Shown here: one piece after another, positions 23,261 to 34,148 of the stretch
Layout of the letters: each line of letters begins with the position of its first letter
Position numbering within the stretch: the first letter of the stretch is position 1
NCBI GenBank assembly: GCA_032622095.1
Contig: CP136064.1
Location: forward strand, 139,209,954 to 139,273,953
DNA: 64,000 nucleotides
Direction: 5' to 3'
Origin: Siphonodentalium dalli
Taxonomy: Eukaryota; Mollusca; Scaphopoda; Gadilida; Siphonodentaliidae
Program-made: the position numbers and the translations under genes
Notes under the pieces: model-generated
Database searches by the model: none
Told to the model about the DNA's origin: nothing
The model's input: the letters and a program-made list of their open reading frames with translations, nothing else

Positions 23261-23440
23261 AGGTACTCAATCCGAATTAACGCTCGCAAATTACTATTTC
23301 CTTGGCTTCGGGGTTGAAAAAATATTTTATTCGAGTCGAGGAACCCACCCATCAAACCTAGGCGTGATCATATATCGAGATTTGAATTCTATTATTTTAA
23401 TTATAAGTGGCCCCCCAGTAAACTGTAAACAAGAAGAACT
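23261..23440 (+). mobile_element. TTAA-flanked element, deletion derivative
   Basis: TTAA (23,257-23,260) is followed by AGGTACTCAATCCG, the terminus of the foldback element at 55,016. The sequence then jumps to the internal part (GCTCGCAAATTACTATT, GAGTCGAGGAACCCACC). The right end is not found. The unit 2 copy starts at 28,484. Confidence 0.7.
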
Positions 23441-23970
23441 TATCTGACAAGATAGCGGATTATGTTTCGATAACTCTAAATCCAGTGGATTTTTTGTGTG
23501 CGATATTTAACAACCGATAAAATTTCACTGAAACGTTGATAAATAACAGGTTTCGGACAATTTGTTCTCCCACCCCCTACACACTTTAGCACAGAGAGCC
23601 CATGTGAGATAGCTGTGTGAGATTTCTCTGTCTCACATAACACGTGACCATCTATCTCACCCAATCCACGTGACTGCTTCACTTATTTAATTAATAGCTA
23701 ATTTAACAATCCGTCATCATGTTTTGTGTGAATAAAAACAATGGCGACCAACCAGTTACGCTCTCGTTTCAAGTAAATAAATACGGACGAATTCGTGGAC
23801 GCTAATACACATAAAGATAAGCTTCGAACGTGTTCATCACGAAGAACCTTCAACATAACATCACTTGCAGACACAGAGTTGCACAACATGCAATATAATC
23901 AACTAATTGTGCGAACACATTCCATCAAAAACAGAAGCCCCCCAAAGCGGAAACTGGCATGCACATCGTA

Positions 23971-26900
23971 AACTCCTTGAACATCATCACAAGAACAAGC
24001 TTGTTGGCGTCCAGCAATCTTCTCACCGAACTTATCCAAGCAGATGATAACAGTACACACGGTGCTCGTTTGTGGGTATGTGTCATGATAGTGGAGATGA
24101 AATTGGACCATGACTGCACCGCCCTTTATTTTGTTATGTTTTATATTCAAACAGGATCTCATGTGTGGCTTTCCTTTCCTTGTATATGCTAAGATTGTAT
24201 GTTCCCATTCGTTTGGAAGCCGTTTTTAAACAGCTGGACCAGGCGTGTGCCATTGGCTACTGCTGTATAAGCCCCACCAAGACTGGAGTGTAGCCTTAAA
24301 GGCGATACCTTTGATAGTTGGTTGATATGTCATACTCACGCTGGGTGGTATGGTTCAAGAAAGTACAAATGCAATCAACAAAAGGATGAAATGTTCAACG
24401 CGAAGAACATTCCAGAGGAATGTTACGTTGATGAGCTTTTGCATTCAGTTCAACAAACGTTGGTACACCAAGTGATTTCTTGGTAACATCACCATTGCGA
24501 TAATTTTCCGGCATGAGACATTAACTGCTATATTCTAAAGTTATATATATAAAGCTATATGACCATAACGTTCACAGCCATTGCCATCGAGACTGTAAAT
24601 TGTTCTTTAAATACATAGTGAAATAAATGCACCACAGTTCCTGACATTTTCTTGAATAATACCGCCAACATACTGACTGTACTGACACTAACCCTGAGAG
24701 AGGATAACAAAAAACGTATACATTCATGCTATAAAGACATTATCCTTCAGTCCATCCGACTGTTTTGAGGGAGGCTAGCTTTGTATTATACAGACAAAAA
24801 TGTACGTAGTTCAATCAGAAAGGCTTCGAAACGGATGTGGAAATACAATATTACCACACCAAATAAAACCGACACGCATGACATTCTATATCTTAAGCAT
24901 GCACCAGCTGTAGGGGTGGTGTATACCGTGGCCCATTTCATTCCCACTATCATGGCGCATGTCCATAAACTAGCACCGCGAGCATTGTTCCACTCTGCTG
25001 GGAGATATTCGACGAGACAAATGCGGGGCGTCACACAGTTTGCTTCGGATCATGGTCAAGAAGTGTGGGTAGTCTGTACACTATGGTCTTCTCCTTAGCA
25101 GATAGACATCTGTCCAAGTGAATGAGACAGCTAGCAACCTTCGAAACACTGTCCAAGTTGTCCACATATGCCAATACGTTCACTGAGTTTGTGAGTTGAC
25201 GAACCATCTATTGAGAAGTGACTAGCTAACTGGTTCGACAGGTGCACATGTCGTTATCCCCATGGGGTATGAGACACATACATAGATATGACCTTCTGTA
25301 AGCTTGTATACTCATCGGTCATATGCCTTCATAGTTCAGGATGACGCACAAATATCATATTTAGCAAATATTTAAAATCGTAAGCTAGACACCGGAAAAT
25401 GAATTGTTTGAAACGTTATGATTAGAGGGACCCTACTCCCAGGAAGTGGTGAATACTTTGTCGGTGTGAGCTACCTAGATTTATCAGACAAAGAATGGAA
25501 GCTGGTCCAGATAATTATGGACGTGACGTTGCAAATCAGAATCTGTTATCAGGTAATTGTTCTGATATAACTATTCGGCGCACCTACGCTTACGGCCATT
25601 ATCGGCGCTAAGTGGAGAATGGATTTCCGAAATACCACATCGCGATATTAATTGTGGTTTTCATCTTTCCAGAAGGATACGAGCTATGTTATGCGTTTTG
25701 ATACCTTCAAGTTGAACTAGTAGATGGTGTATGTACAGTTTCGTCCATACATACCGATATTAAGACAAAAAGTTGAAATTAATATGTGAAAATATCGATT
25801 TCTTTCAATTTCTAGCCGCCAATTTAGCAGCGATCTTGGCTGTGAGTATCAATTGCCAAACCATGCCAAACCCATGAATACTTCATGTCACTATTCAATA
25901 TCAACATGTAATGGTGGATCGAAATCGCGAAACAATAACGCCCATCGTAAGAAAGTAAAGGAATGTAGACTTGTTTTCAAATTTCGATCGCCATTTTGGC
26001 CGCCATCTACGATTTGGAAAACAATTTCTTGCATGAGATGTATGGTAATTACTTCACCTCAGTATTTCCAACTCAACTGTAAGCATGGTGGAGTTTTCTC
26101 GACAATAATGCCCAATGATGTGAATATGAGGGAATTCGGTGATTTTTCAAAATCTGTCCGCCATTGTGGGCGCCATTTTGGATTTGGGGTGCATTTATTT
26201 GGATATGGTACAAGGAAAGTTCTTCGCCTAAGTGTTCCCAATCACAATAGTAAGCAGGTGTGGAGTTTTCATGACAATAATGCTCACTGATGTTAAAATC
26301 GGCGATTTTCGATTTCTGGTGGCCATTTTGGCCGCCATCTTGGATTTGGGTAAATATTCCTCAACTCAGATATAAGAAGAATCCTAGCTCGAGTATATCC
26401 TGCACATATATATGCATGGGTGTTGTTATACTAGCAATAACATTCATTGATTCGAAACATTACATCGCGTTATTAACGTAGATTCGGCTTTGACCTATTA
26501 TACCGGCATTTGGGAAAACGTGATATCGGACAAAACTATCCCGCAATGAATGTATATTATGGTCCCCGTGTGGTCGAAATTGACTCTTCTATATGATAAA
26601 TGTATAACATGACGCAAATATGCCAACATTTTCCCACATAGACAAACGAAAGGTGGTAACATGTCAGAAAAATAGCATATTTTCACATTTCGGCGGCCAT
26701 CTTGGATTCTGGTGTCGGACTTTTGGCTAGTTTGTAAGGGTTGTATATTAGCATAACGAATCGAGCGGAAAACAAGACCGCATGTGATATCATCTTTACT
26801 ATAACGGCGATCAAAGAGACATGGTGCATTTAAAAAAATGGCAGCCATGATGGACGCCATCTTGTCTGGATTCTCTGCGGCCACTTTTTTCTTGTAACAA

Positions 26901-29191
26901 GTGATCAAAATTATAGGCGACCTTAAGGAATAAAATTAGTGGGGTGAAGTTGAGTCCTGTGGGGTGGTGCAGAGGTCGACCAATATCTCCTGGACTATAC
27001 AGTTATGTTTTAATATTCATTCTGTTTATGGAGGTTTTAACGGGTGTAACTATTTATGCAGCATACACACCATGAAGATCAGCTATGCCTTTAAGGCCAC
27101 AATAATTATTAGCCTAGTTTAATAACATTTGAGTCAGAACTGTATAAAATTTAAAACAATGAAGATGAAAGCAAAAAAGAGACTCTGCCATCCTTTTCTT
27201 CACCAGTGACACTGTGACCAAATGCTTCATATTTTAATTGACATGAACATAAAACTAATCATGTACTGTGCGCAGTACTGGAAAAGAGTACTTATTTACA
27301 ATATTGAGAAAAAAGTGGAAGGATGGGGTTCATAAATCAGGCTATTAAACTGATGTTGCCAAGTGTAAGTTATATTGACAGAACACAATGCTCATCTTAA
27401 TCAAGAATATTTTATCAAATGAGTTGCTGACGGAGCAAGAATATATACAGCTCAAGCAAAATGTAACTATATTCATTATTCAATGTCATAATTTTCAATT
27501 CAGATGCTGGGGTACTTTATCAACTGTGTTTAATGTTAATGAATAATGTTGATGATAAATACCCCAATGCTCCCAGAATTAATTATTTTGTGAATTGACT
27601 ATACTAGAATATGGTTTTGTGTCATTGTAGTATGGTATTTGCTATGTTGGATTTGGTTCCAGAAACCTACTAGTAATCCACTGCCCAATTTGTCTTGCCT
27701 TGTGGTTTAATGCATAAGATGCATGTATGTACTAGAGTAGTATATACCGGTACATGTACTAGGGCATGTAAACTATATAGAGGTGTGGTGTACTGCCACA
27801 ATTATAAATTTTGAAACCCATGATTTGCATTGCTAATTTGCACTGAATACAATGTGCCTCTGTAAACAACTCATGTTTGTGTTAATATACTGCAATAATT
27901 ATACTGGTAAGTGTCATCACCATATTAGCATTTTATGTAATTGAATACCGGTACCCAAATCTTTCTACATGTAAATGATTCTACAGATAACTGCATTAAC
28001 ATACTTTTAATCTACAACATGCAATGATCTAGGTTCACTCGACTTGCTGTGTATTATTGAGCGTTATCTGTACATTATCACATGATGTGGTCGAACAGTT
28101 TCACTATAAGAAATATTTATCTCTTTTCACCATATTTATATCAGCATTGTAAGTTCTGCAACAATTATCACAATGAATAATGTATAATTGTATATGTACA
28201 TTATTCAGTGTGATAATTGTTACAGAACTTACAGTGCTGATACATGTATAGTCCAAGTCTTCTTGTACTAAAACCAGCTAAGACATTGGGATGGTATTAT
28301 TTGAGCGGTGCACTAACACTTGACTCGTGTCATAAGAAGTCTATGGGCCCGATCTCGGACTAAATGCCAGCATCTAACCATCCCAATATCTTAGCCGGTT
28401 TTAGTATGAGAAGACTTGGACTAATACATGTATAAATGTTGTGAAAAGAGACCTTTATTTTGAATAGTATTATGTAGTATTAAAGGTACTCAATCCGAAT
28501 TAACGCTCGCAAATTACTATTTCCTTGGCTTCGGGGTTGAAAAAATATTTTATTCGAGTCGAGGAACCCACCCATCAAACCTAGGCGTGATCATATATCG
28601 AGATTTGAATTCTATTATTTTAATTATAAGTGGCCCCCCAGTAAACTGTAAACAAGAAGAACTTATCTGACAAGATAGCGGATTATGTTTCGATAACTCT
28701 AAATCCAGTGGATTTTTTGTGTGCGATATTTAACAACCGATAAAATTTCACTGAAACGTTGATAAATAACAGGTTTCGGACAATTTGTTCTCCCACCCCC
28801 TACACACTTTAGCACAGAGAGCCCATGTGAGATAGCTGTGTGAGATTTCTCTGTCTCACATAACACGTGACCATCTATCTCACCCAATCCACGTGACTGC
28901 TTCACTTATTTAATTAATAGCTAATTTAACAATCCGTCATCATGTTTTGTGTGAATAAAAACAATGGCGACCAACCAGTTACGCTCTCGTTTCAAGTAAA
29001 TAAATACGGACGAATTCGTGGACGCTAATACACATAAAGATAAGCTTCGAACGTGTTCATCACGAAGAACCTTCAACATAACATCACTTGCAGACACAGA
29101 GTTGCACAACATGCAATATAATCAACTAATTGTGCGAACACATTCCATCAAAAACAGAAGCCCCCCAAAGCGAAACTGGCATGCACATCGT
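23971..29191 (+). repeat. 5.2-kb tandem duplication, unit 2
   Basis: This is the second unit, 5221 bp against 5227. The junctions share AACTC: at 18,744 (left border), 23,971 (internal junction) and 29,192 (right border). It contains unit-2 copies of everything between 18,744 and 23,970, including the palindrome's right arm, both small inverted repeats and the TTAA fragment. Confidence 0.9.
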
Positions 29192-29661
29192 AACTCGTAA
29201 ACAATAGCCGATTCACAAATGACGAACGAAATAGTTCCACATTCGAATAGTTGACATCGTTGCTATAAATCGTCCATCGCGTCTAACTAACATTTGTCTG
29301 TCATATATTCACATGTTTCCTTTTCTAATGGTATCGAAATGGGCATTTCCCATGACAAAATCGATTAGTCTAGTTGACTATACTTCATATCAATACGCGC
29401 GTTTTCGTAGCATGTGCAGGTGCAACGAAGTGACGTATGATGTCGATTTCAAAGGAACATGTTAATTTCAGTCTAACGTATTAACCCTGCGAGCACCGAT
29501 GGCGCGCTTTGTAATTTGGTATATATCGAAATCCTCCCAGATAATCACGAATATAGCATCAGATTTCTCCCCAGATATACCGTTATAAAGCTATTGGAAT
29601 CTGCCAATGATTGGTATAAAACGATAAATCGGAATGAGGCTTTTGTGGTGGGAGAAAAATG
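29192..29661. other. no gene seen
   Basis: Single-copy-looking sequence to the right of the duplication. No family signature. Confidence 0.45.
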
Positions 29662-29810
29662 ATCCATCATGACCTGGGATGTGGGAATGGAAAAATCTCA
29701 CCCTCGGGGCCAGATATTTGGTCCGGACACTCGGCAAGCCTCGTGTCCGGCCCAAATATCTGGCCCCTCGGGTGAGATTTTTCCATCCCACACCCCAGGT
29801 CATGATGGAT
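29662..29810. repeat. ~150-bp hairpin MITE
   Basis: The two halves are near-perfect reverse complements: ATCCATCATGACCTGGG at one end, GGTCATGATGGAT at the other. The loop at about 29,733 is TCGGCAAGCCT. It sits immediately left of Helitron R1. Confidence 0.85.
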
Positions 29811-29818
29811 AATATTAA

Positions 29819-30332
29819 TCTCATATATATTTTGAAGACCTCTGTCAGACCTCTGTCTGTTTGTCTGTCTGTTTGTCTGTCATTTATACAAATCTACGAT
29901 TCTCGACCGATCGGGACGAAACTTGATACGTGTGTGTAGTTTGACCAGGCGGTCGTCGTTGTCGTATTGGCGAGTCCGTGCGACGCCCGTGCAGCGCATG
30001 CGCAGACGAGATCTCGGAAACGGGTGGAGTTATCGACTTGAAATTTGGTATGTGAATGTATCTTGCACCGGATACGAATTTTATCGGGTCGCCGAGACCG
30101 TGCGACGCCAGCTTCGCGCATGCGCAGACCAGATCTCGGAAAAGGGTGGAGCTATCGACTTGAACTTTGGTATGTGAATGTATCTTGCCCCGGATACGAA
30201 TTTTATCGGATCGCCGAGCCCGTGCGACGCCAGTTTTCGCGCATGCGCAGACCAGATCTCGGAAACGGGTAGAGCTATCGACTTGAAATTTGGTTTTTGA
30301 ATAGCCCGGACAACGTCGGGCTCATCGGCTAG
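29819..30332 (+). mobile_element. non-autonomous Helitron R1
   Basis: The 5' end TCTCATATATATTTTGAAG is preceded by A. The 3' end has a GC-rich stem (GCCCGGACAACGTCGGGC, 30,304-30,321) followed by 7 nt and CTAG. These are canonical Helitron marks: 5'-TC, a 3' hairpin, CTRR, insertion between A and T. The 514-bp body holds three ~122-bp tandem units starting GATCTCGGAAA (30,009; 30,131; 30,254). Each is preceded by GCGCATGCGC. There is no Rep/helicase coding sequence. CTAG is followed directly by the TC of R2. Confidence 0.8.
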
Positions 30333-30949
30333 TCTATTATATATTTTGGAAGATCTGTCTGTGTGTGTGTGTGGGGGGGGGGGTGTGTGTGTGTGTCTGT
30401 CTGTCTGTTCCCAATGGACTCGAAAACGGCCGAGCCGATTTCGATGAAACTTGCTATGTGGGGTATTTTCGGCCGGGGAGTGACATAGGCCTATTAATTT
30501 GCCCGTGCGACGTGACCTTGACCTTGAAATCGGGTCATTTCAAGGTAAAACGCACGAATATCACGGGATTTTGATGAAACTTGGTATGTGGGGTACTCAA
30601 AAGCCTACTCATTTGCCCGTGCGACGTGACATTGACCTTGAAATCGGGTCAATTCATAGTCAAATCGCGAATTTTGATGGGATTTCGACGAAATTTGATA
30701 CGTATGGTTACTTTTGTCCACTGAGTGTATTGGACGGGTCGAGTCGTGACCCCGATCTGAACTCGACCTTCAAAATGATCAATTCGAGGTCAAATCGGGT
30801 AAAACTGGATGGATTTCGACGGGCACGTTTGTCGGTTACTTTTGTCCGGGCAGTGTTTTGGACTGGTCAAATCGTGACCCAACTTGACCTTGACATTCAA
30901 AATGGACAATTCAAGGTCAAAGCCCGGACGAAGTCGGGTCACCTTCTAG
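30333..30949 (+). mobile_element. non-autonomous Helitron R2 (617 bp)
   Basis: It starts TCTATTATATATTTTGG directly after the CTAG of R1 and ends in the stem CCCGGAC/GTCGGG, then TCACCTT and CTAG, with host T at 30,950. It is the same length as R3 (617 bp). The interior contains a TG-rich run and repeated blocks of TGACCTTGACCTTGA and TTCAAGGTCAAA. No protein is encoded, and the open frames are repeat artefacts. Confidence 0.85.
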
Positions 30950-30962
30950 TACTATATATATA

Positions 30963-31085
30963 GGTTGACTGTGGTTTATAGCATTATTTTTGGGCAATTA
31001 ATCAATTCTGATAACTGAAGCGGCATTTAAAAAAATGTTGTTGTTGGAATCTGATATGGGGACCGTCAAATTTGATTGAGTACCT
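30963..31085 (-). mobile_element. TTAA-flanked foldback element, one end only
   Basis: It matches the right end of the element at 55,016-55,938 (GTTGACTGTGG, GGGCAATTAATC, TTGTTGTTGGAATCTGA). It ends GATTGAGTACCT followed by TTAA at 31,086-31,089. Confidence 0.75.
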
Positions 31086-31689
31086 TTAATGTGTATCAAT
31101 TATGTCATAAATTATTAAGTACCATATATATATTTTGACACCTGCAATTAAAATGTTACTGGTAACAAATTGTCTGATTGTCTTTGTTTGTTTTCCCTAT
31201 CAAGGTAACCTGCAGTTGGATGAAAGATCTAAGAATACCTACATGTATAGTCGCGTAGCGGTATGTGTGATCAATACTAATGAGGGCAAAATGAGTCGTG
31301 TGTTTTAATGTACCGGTATCTACATGTATCATAGATATGTACCGGTATGGTGCGATTTTCAAATAAAAAGAGTCAACAATTTATAAAAACACAATTGTAA
31401 TGTAAATATACAATTATATATATATCTTTTATTCCTCCAAGTCAATATGAAGATTTTACAAAGAATATACATGAATATAATGATTAAATAACAGGAACAT
31501 AGAAATATAAGAGAAAAAGAATTTATTCTTATGACCCGCCACCAATTGATTCTTCATAATTGCACGGGAATTGAATAGGGCGTGGAGATCAAATTCCATG
31601 CCACACCACGCACACTAGGTACATGTATCTGGATGGCCACACCATATAATTATGGAGTGTCCAAGGGATAAGTGTTTCCATACCGTGCC

Positions 31690-31875
31690 GGCATATACAT
31701 ATATATGCATACGTATACATACACATACAAATACATATATATATATATATATATACATACATATACACATATATATATACACATATAAACACACATACAC
31801 ATATACATATACATGCCCATACACGCATACACATACATGCACATACATCCACATGCATACACATACGAAAGGATG
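31690..31875. repeat. TA/CA microsatellite
   Basis: Alternating purine/pyrimidine tract that begins as (TA)n and (CATA)n and is progressively richer in CA on the plus strand. Long frames on both strands here are periodic artefacts. It lies directly before the foldback element at 31,900. Confidence 0.9.
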
Positions 31876-31899
31876 TGCTACCGCGTATATATAAGTATA

Positions 31900-32119
31900 T
31901 ACAGTAATACCCAAAAGCAATTGTCGACCCAACCACAGCAGAACCACGGGCACCCCTCAGGACCCAGTCGGAAACATGGCCCGCCGCCACTCATCCGAAA
32001 GCCCTCATCGACAGCTCTCCGATGAATGGCAACAAGCCATACCCCCGACCAAATCACGAGAAACCACCCACAATTGTGACGTGGCCAAGTGATCAACTAC
32101 CCTTGGAACCACTGCAATA
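31900..32119. mobile_element. TA-flanked foldback element with one-strand A-to-G changes
   Basis: The same palindromic element as 52,243 and 53,655 (TACAGTAAT end, CCACAGCAGAA, CAGTCGGAAA, GATGAATGGC), about 217 bp. Aligned by eye to those copies it has roughly 30 T-to-C and at most 2-3 A-to-G changes on the plus strand, in both arms. The changes are thus A-to-G on the minus strand throughout. Runs change together: TTT becomes CCC, TT becomes CC. The palindrome arms no longer pair well because both changed on the same strand. Confidence 0.8.
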
Positions 32120-32130
32120 TATAAACAATG

Positions 32131-32591
32131 TCAGACTATCCAACGGTTGTCTTTATGCGGGGGGAGTTTCCCAAATATCTTCTCTGGTATTAATTTATCG
32201 TGATATCGCCGCCAAAATTTGCAAGTATTACGAATAAAGAAATTGGCGATTTTATCAAAATCGAGAGACATATCCACTGTTACGAGCAATCAAGCATCCC
32301 GGCTAAGTGAACGCGAGTTTTCATTTCGATTGATAATGAGTCATAGAGAACATAAGTGACTACTCCAAACTTTTCCAAAAGGTCAAATTCAACTTCATCT
32401 CGATCAGAACACATGTGATGACATCCAATGATAACATGAGATACTTTGTCGTAATATTCATTCTGACCCAATACACACGTTTGTATGTCAGTTTTATTTG
32501 GTATAAGTGCAATTAATCGAGCAATTAATAGATAATCTTCCTTATGTTGCGGATACATTCGACAGTAAATCCATATATACCGGTATGACAA
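32131..32591 (-). pseudogene. LINE ORF2 C-terminal fragment, frameshifted
   Basis: The minus-strand frame (32,591 to 32,280) reads LIARLIALIPNKTDIQ, YYDKVSHVIIGCHHMC and LDLLEKFG-like residues. This resembles the Cys/His-bearing C terminus of CR1/jockey-type LINE polymerases. After GMLD the frame is shifted by one, and the continuation DKIANFFIRNTCKFWRR, then KIFGKLPPHKDN ends at a TGA at 32,131-32,133. The 5' part (RT, endonuclease) is missing, as usual for LINE insertions. The assignment to a LINE is by general resemblance and not certain. It lies upstream, in the same sense, of the A-to-G-changed foldback element. Confidence 0.45.
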
Positions 32592-33925
32592 ATAGTTTAA
32601 TAAAAATAATATAACAATTGTAGAACTTTAAATTTAATTATTGTTAATGGGCGAATTTAATCATTTAACCAAATTCACAAATTAATTAAATACTAATTAG
32701 ACTAGTACATGTGTTATTAATGCATTACTAAAATTACGTAACATACATGTAGGCTAGAAATGTTTATGCTTAGAAATGACCACGTGGATACGAGTCCAAG
32801 TACCGTAGAATTGCATTTGCCGCTTAAGACTACAAGTTGTACATGATTAGGAATCTGATGTTCTACCTAATATTCTAAATACGCATGATGTTTTGATGCA
32901 CTGGTCACAACCATTTAACTTTACAAGCTGACCAGTTGATCATGTGATGTCGATGCATGAAAATAATGAAATAATAAAAGTATTAAATTTAATATAATTT
33001 TTTTTTCAGAAATAACCTACATGTACATGTATTTCTAATTATATCTACATATAAATGGGATTTGCCAGACCTGTAGATCAAGCACTGTCACTAGTCACAC
33101 AAGTGTACTCACCAGTCTCCACGATTTAATCAATGTTATTTCACTGTAACTTGAAAATGTAACTTCTTCTTCACTCTAAAAGTCTCTATTCATTTTTATA
33201 ACTAGCGACATCAAACGACCAATTTGAAATAACTGTCTTCAACGCACAGTAAGCGATATGTATCTGTCGTGTAGATTTTTCGGTGCAGGGGCCATTTGAT
33301 GCTGGGCTGCTCTCATTCACTGTCACATGTATGTACACTCAGTACACTGTGCAGTCACAACAGTGATCTAGTTGAGTAAATCCACCACCAAATTGTGACC
33401 AATTATGCCACAATTTGTCCATGATACTGATTTTCATCCATCATTGCACGCAAATCATTATTAAAAGCCGGAACAAACATAATAAATAAAATGTCTAGTG
33501 CCTAGACTGAAATAAGCTACCCAGAAATCGGCAGAACTCCAGAATTTGCACTAAGTTGCGGAACAGCCAGAAGGCAAAAAAATAAACACAGAGACAATGA
33601 AGGCAACATTAAATTGATTAATGGCGACATATATTGCATATATCCGTGGTGAGGTTTGCGTTGCATTCGCAGAATAAATTATAAATTTCCTCCATTAAAA
33701 TTGCCATTTTAGTTACGTTTTGTATCGCAAACGATGAATTTTTAATTTTCATGGCAGCTGCCATTTGTATTGGGTCACGTGATCACCTAACGAGATCAGG
33801 GGCGATAATCAAAATGTTACGGATAACCAGTAGATCCGCGTCAGTGTGCGTTTTGTTTTTATTTGGTTTTGTCTGCAATATTTCGCCAGTCAGTGTCGAC
33901 TTTGGCTTTAAGAAATCTATTCTTA
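32592..33925. other. no gene established
   Basis: AT-rich DNA with many ACATGTA strings. An ATG frame beginning at 33,751 and an internal ATG at 33,814 precede a hydrophobic stretch (SVCVLFLFGFVCNIS) that could be a signal peptide. The frame runs into repeat sequence at 33,926 and has no recognisable domain. Confidence 0.35.
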
Positions 33926-34100
33926 GAATGGATTTCATTTATCGTTGCCACTCGAGTTGCCACTCGAGTTGCCACTCGAGTAGACCGTTACGCGACAATG
34001 AAACCGAATCATCTTATCGAATATACATATATCGTATTGCTCCAAATTATGAAATTCTGGCTTTTTAAAGAGTCATTAGATAAAATTGTAACGATTCTTG
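33926..34100 (-). repeat. unoccupied paralogue of the R3-R4 Helitron target
   Basis: Read on the minus strand this matches the left flank of R3 (37,385-37,459: CATAATTTGGAGCAATA) and the right flank of R4 (38,859-38,905: TTCGATAAGATGATTCGG) as one uninterrupted sequence. The join falls between plus-strand positions 34,027 and 34,028, at A|T on the minus strand. It therefore shows the pre-insertion state. Confidence 0.85.
33957..33985. repeat. 12-bp minisatellite, about 2.5 copies
   Basis: TTGCCACTCGAG is repeated head to tail. The paralogous locus at ~38,905 has a single related unit, so the expansion is specific to this copy. Confidence 0.85.
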
Positions 34101-34148
34101 TAACATCCGAACACCACGTGTTGCAAATGTTGATCAATTGAACAGTAC

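Larger units (their letters stand above)
18744..23970 (+). repeat. 5.2-kb tandem duplication, unit 1
   Basis: The unit begins at AACTCCTTGAACATC and is followed head to tail by a near-identical copy. It includes the inner part and the right arm of the palindrome and ~2.2 kb of right flank. Most differences from unit 2 that I noticed are one-base changes in homopolymer length. Confidence 0.9.

Noticed and set aside
30365-30963. Frames with KSGHFKVK and DVTLTLKSG repeated
   Set aside because: They recur in Helitrons R2, R3 and R4 as translations of the TGACCTTGA blocks, in shifting frames and with stops. Not protein-coding.
31589-31990. Long frames on both strands rich in Tyr, Ile, Val, Cys and Met or in Thr and His
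   Set aside because: They are translations of the TA/CA microsatellite and share its period.
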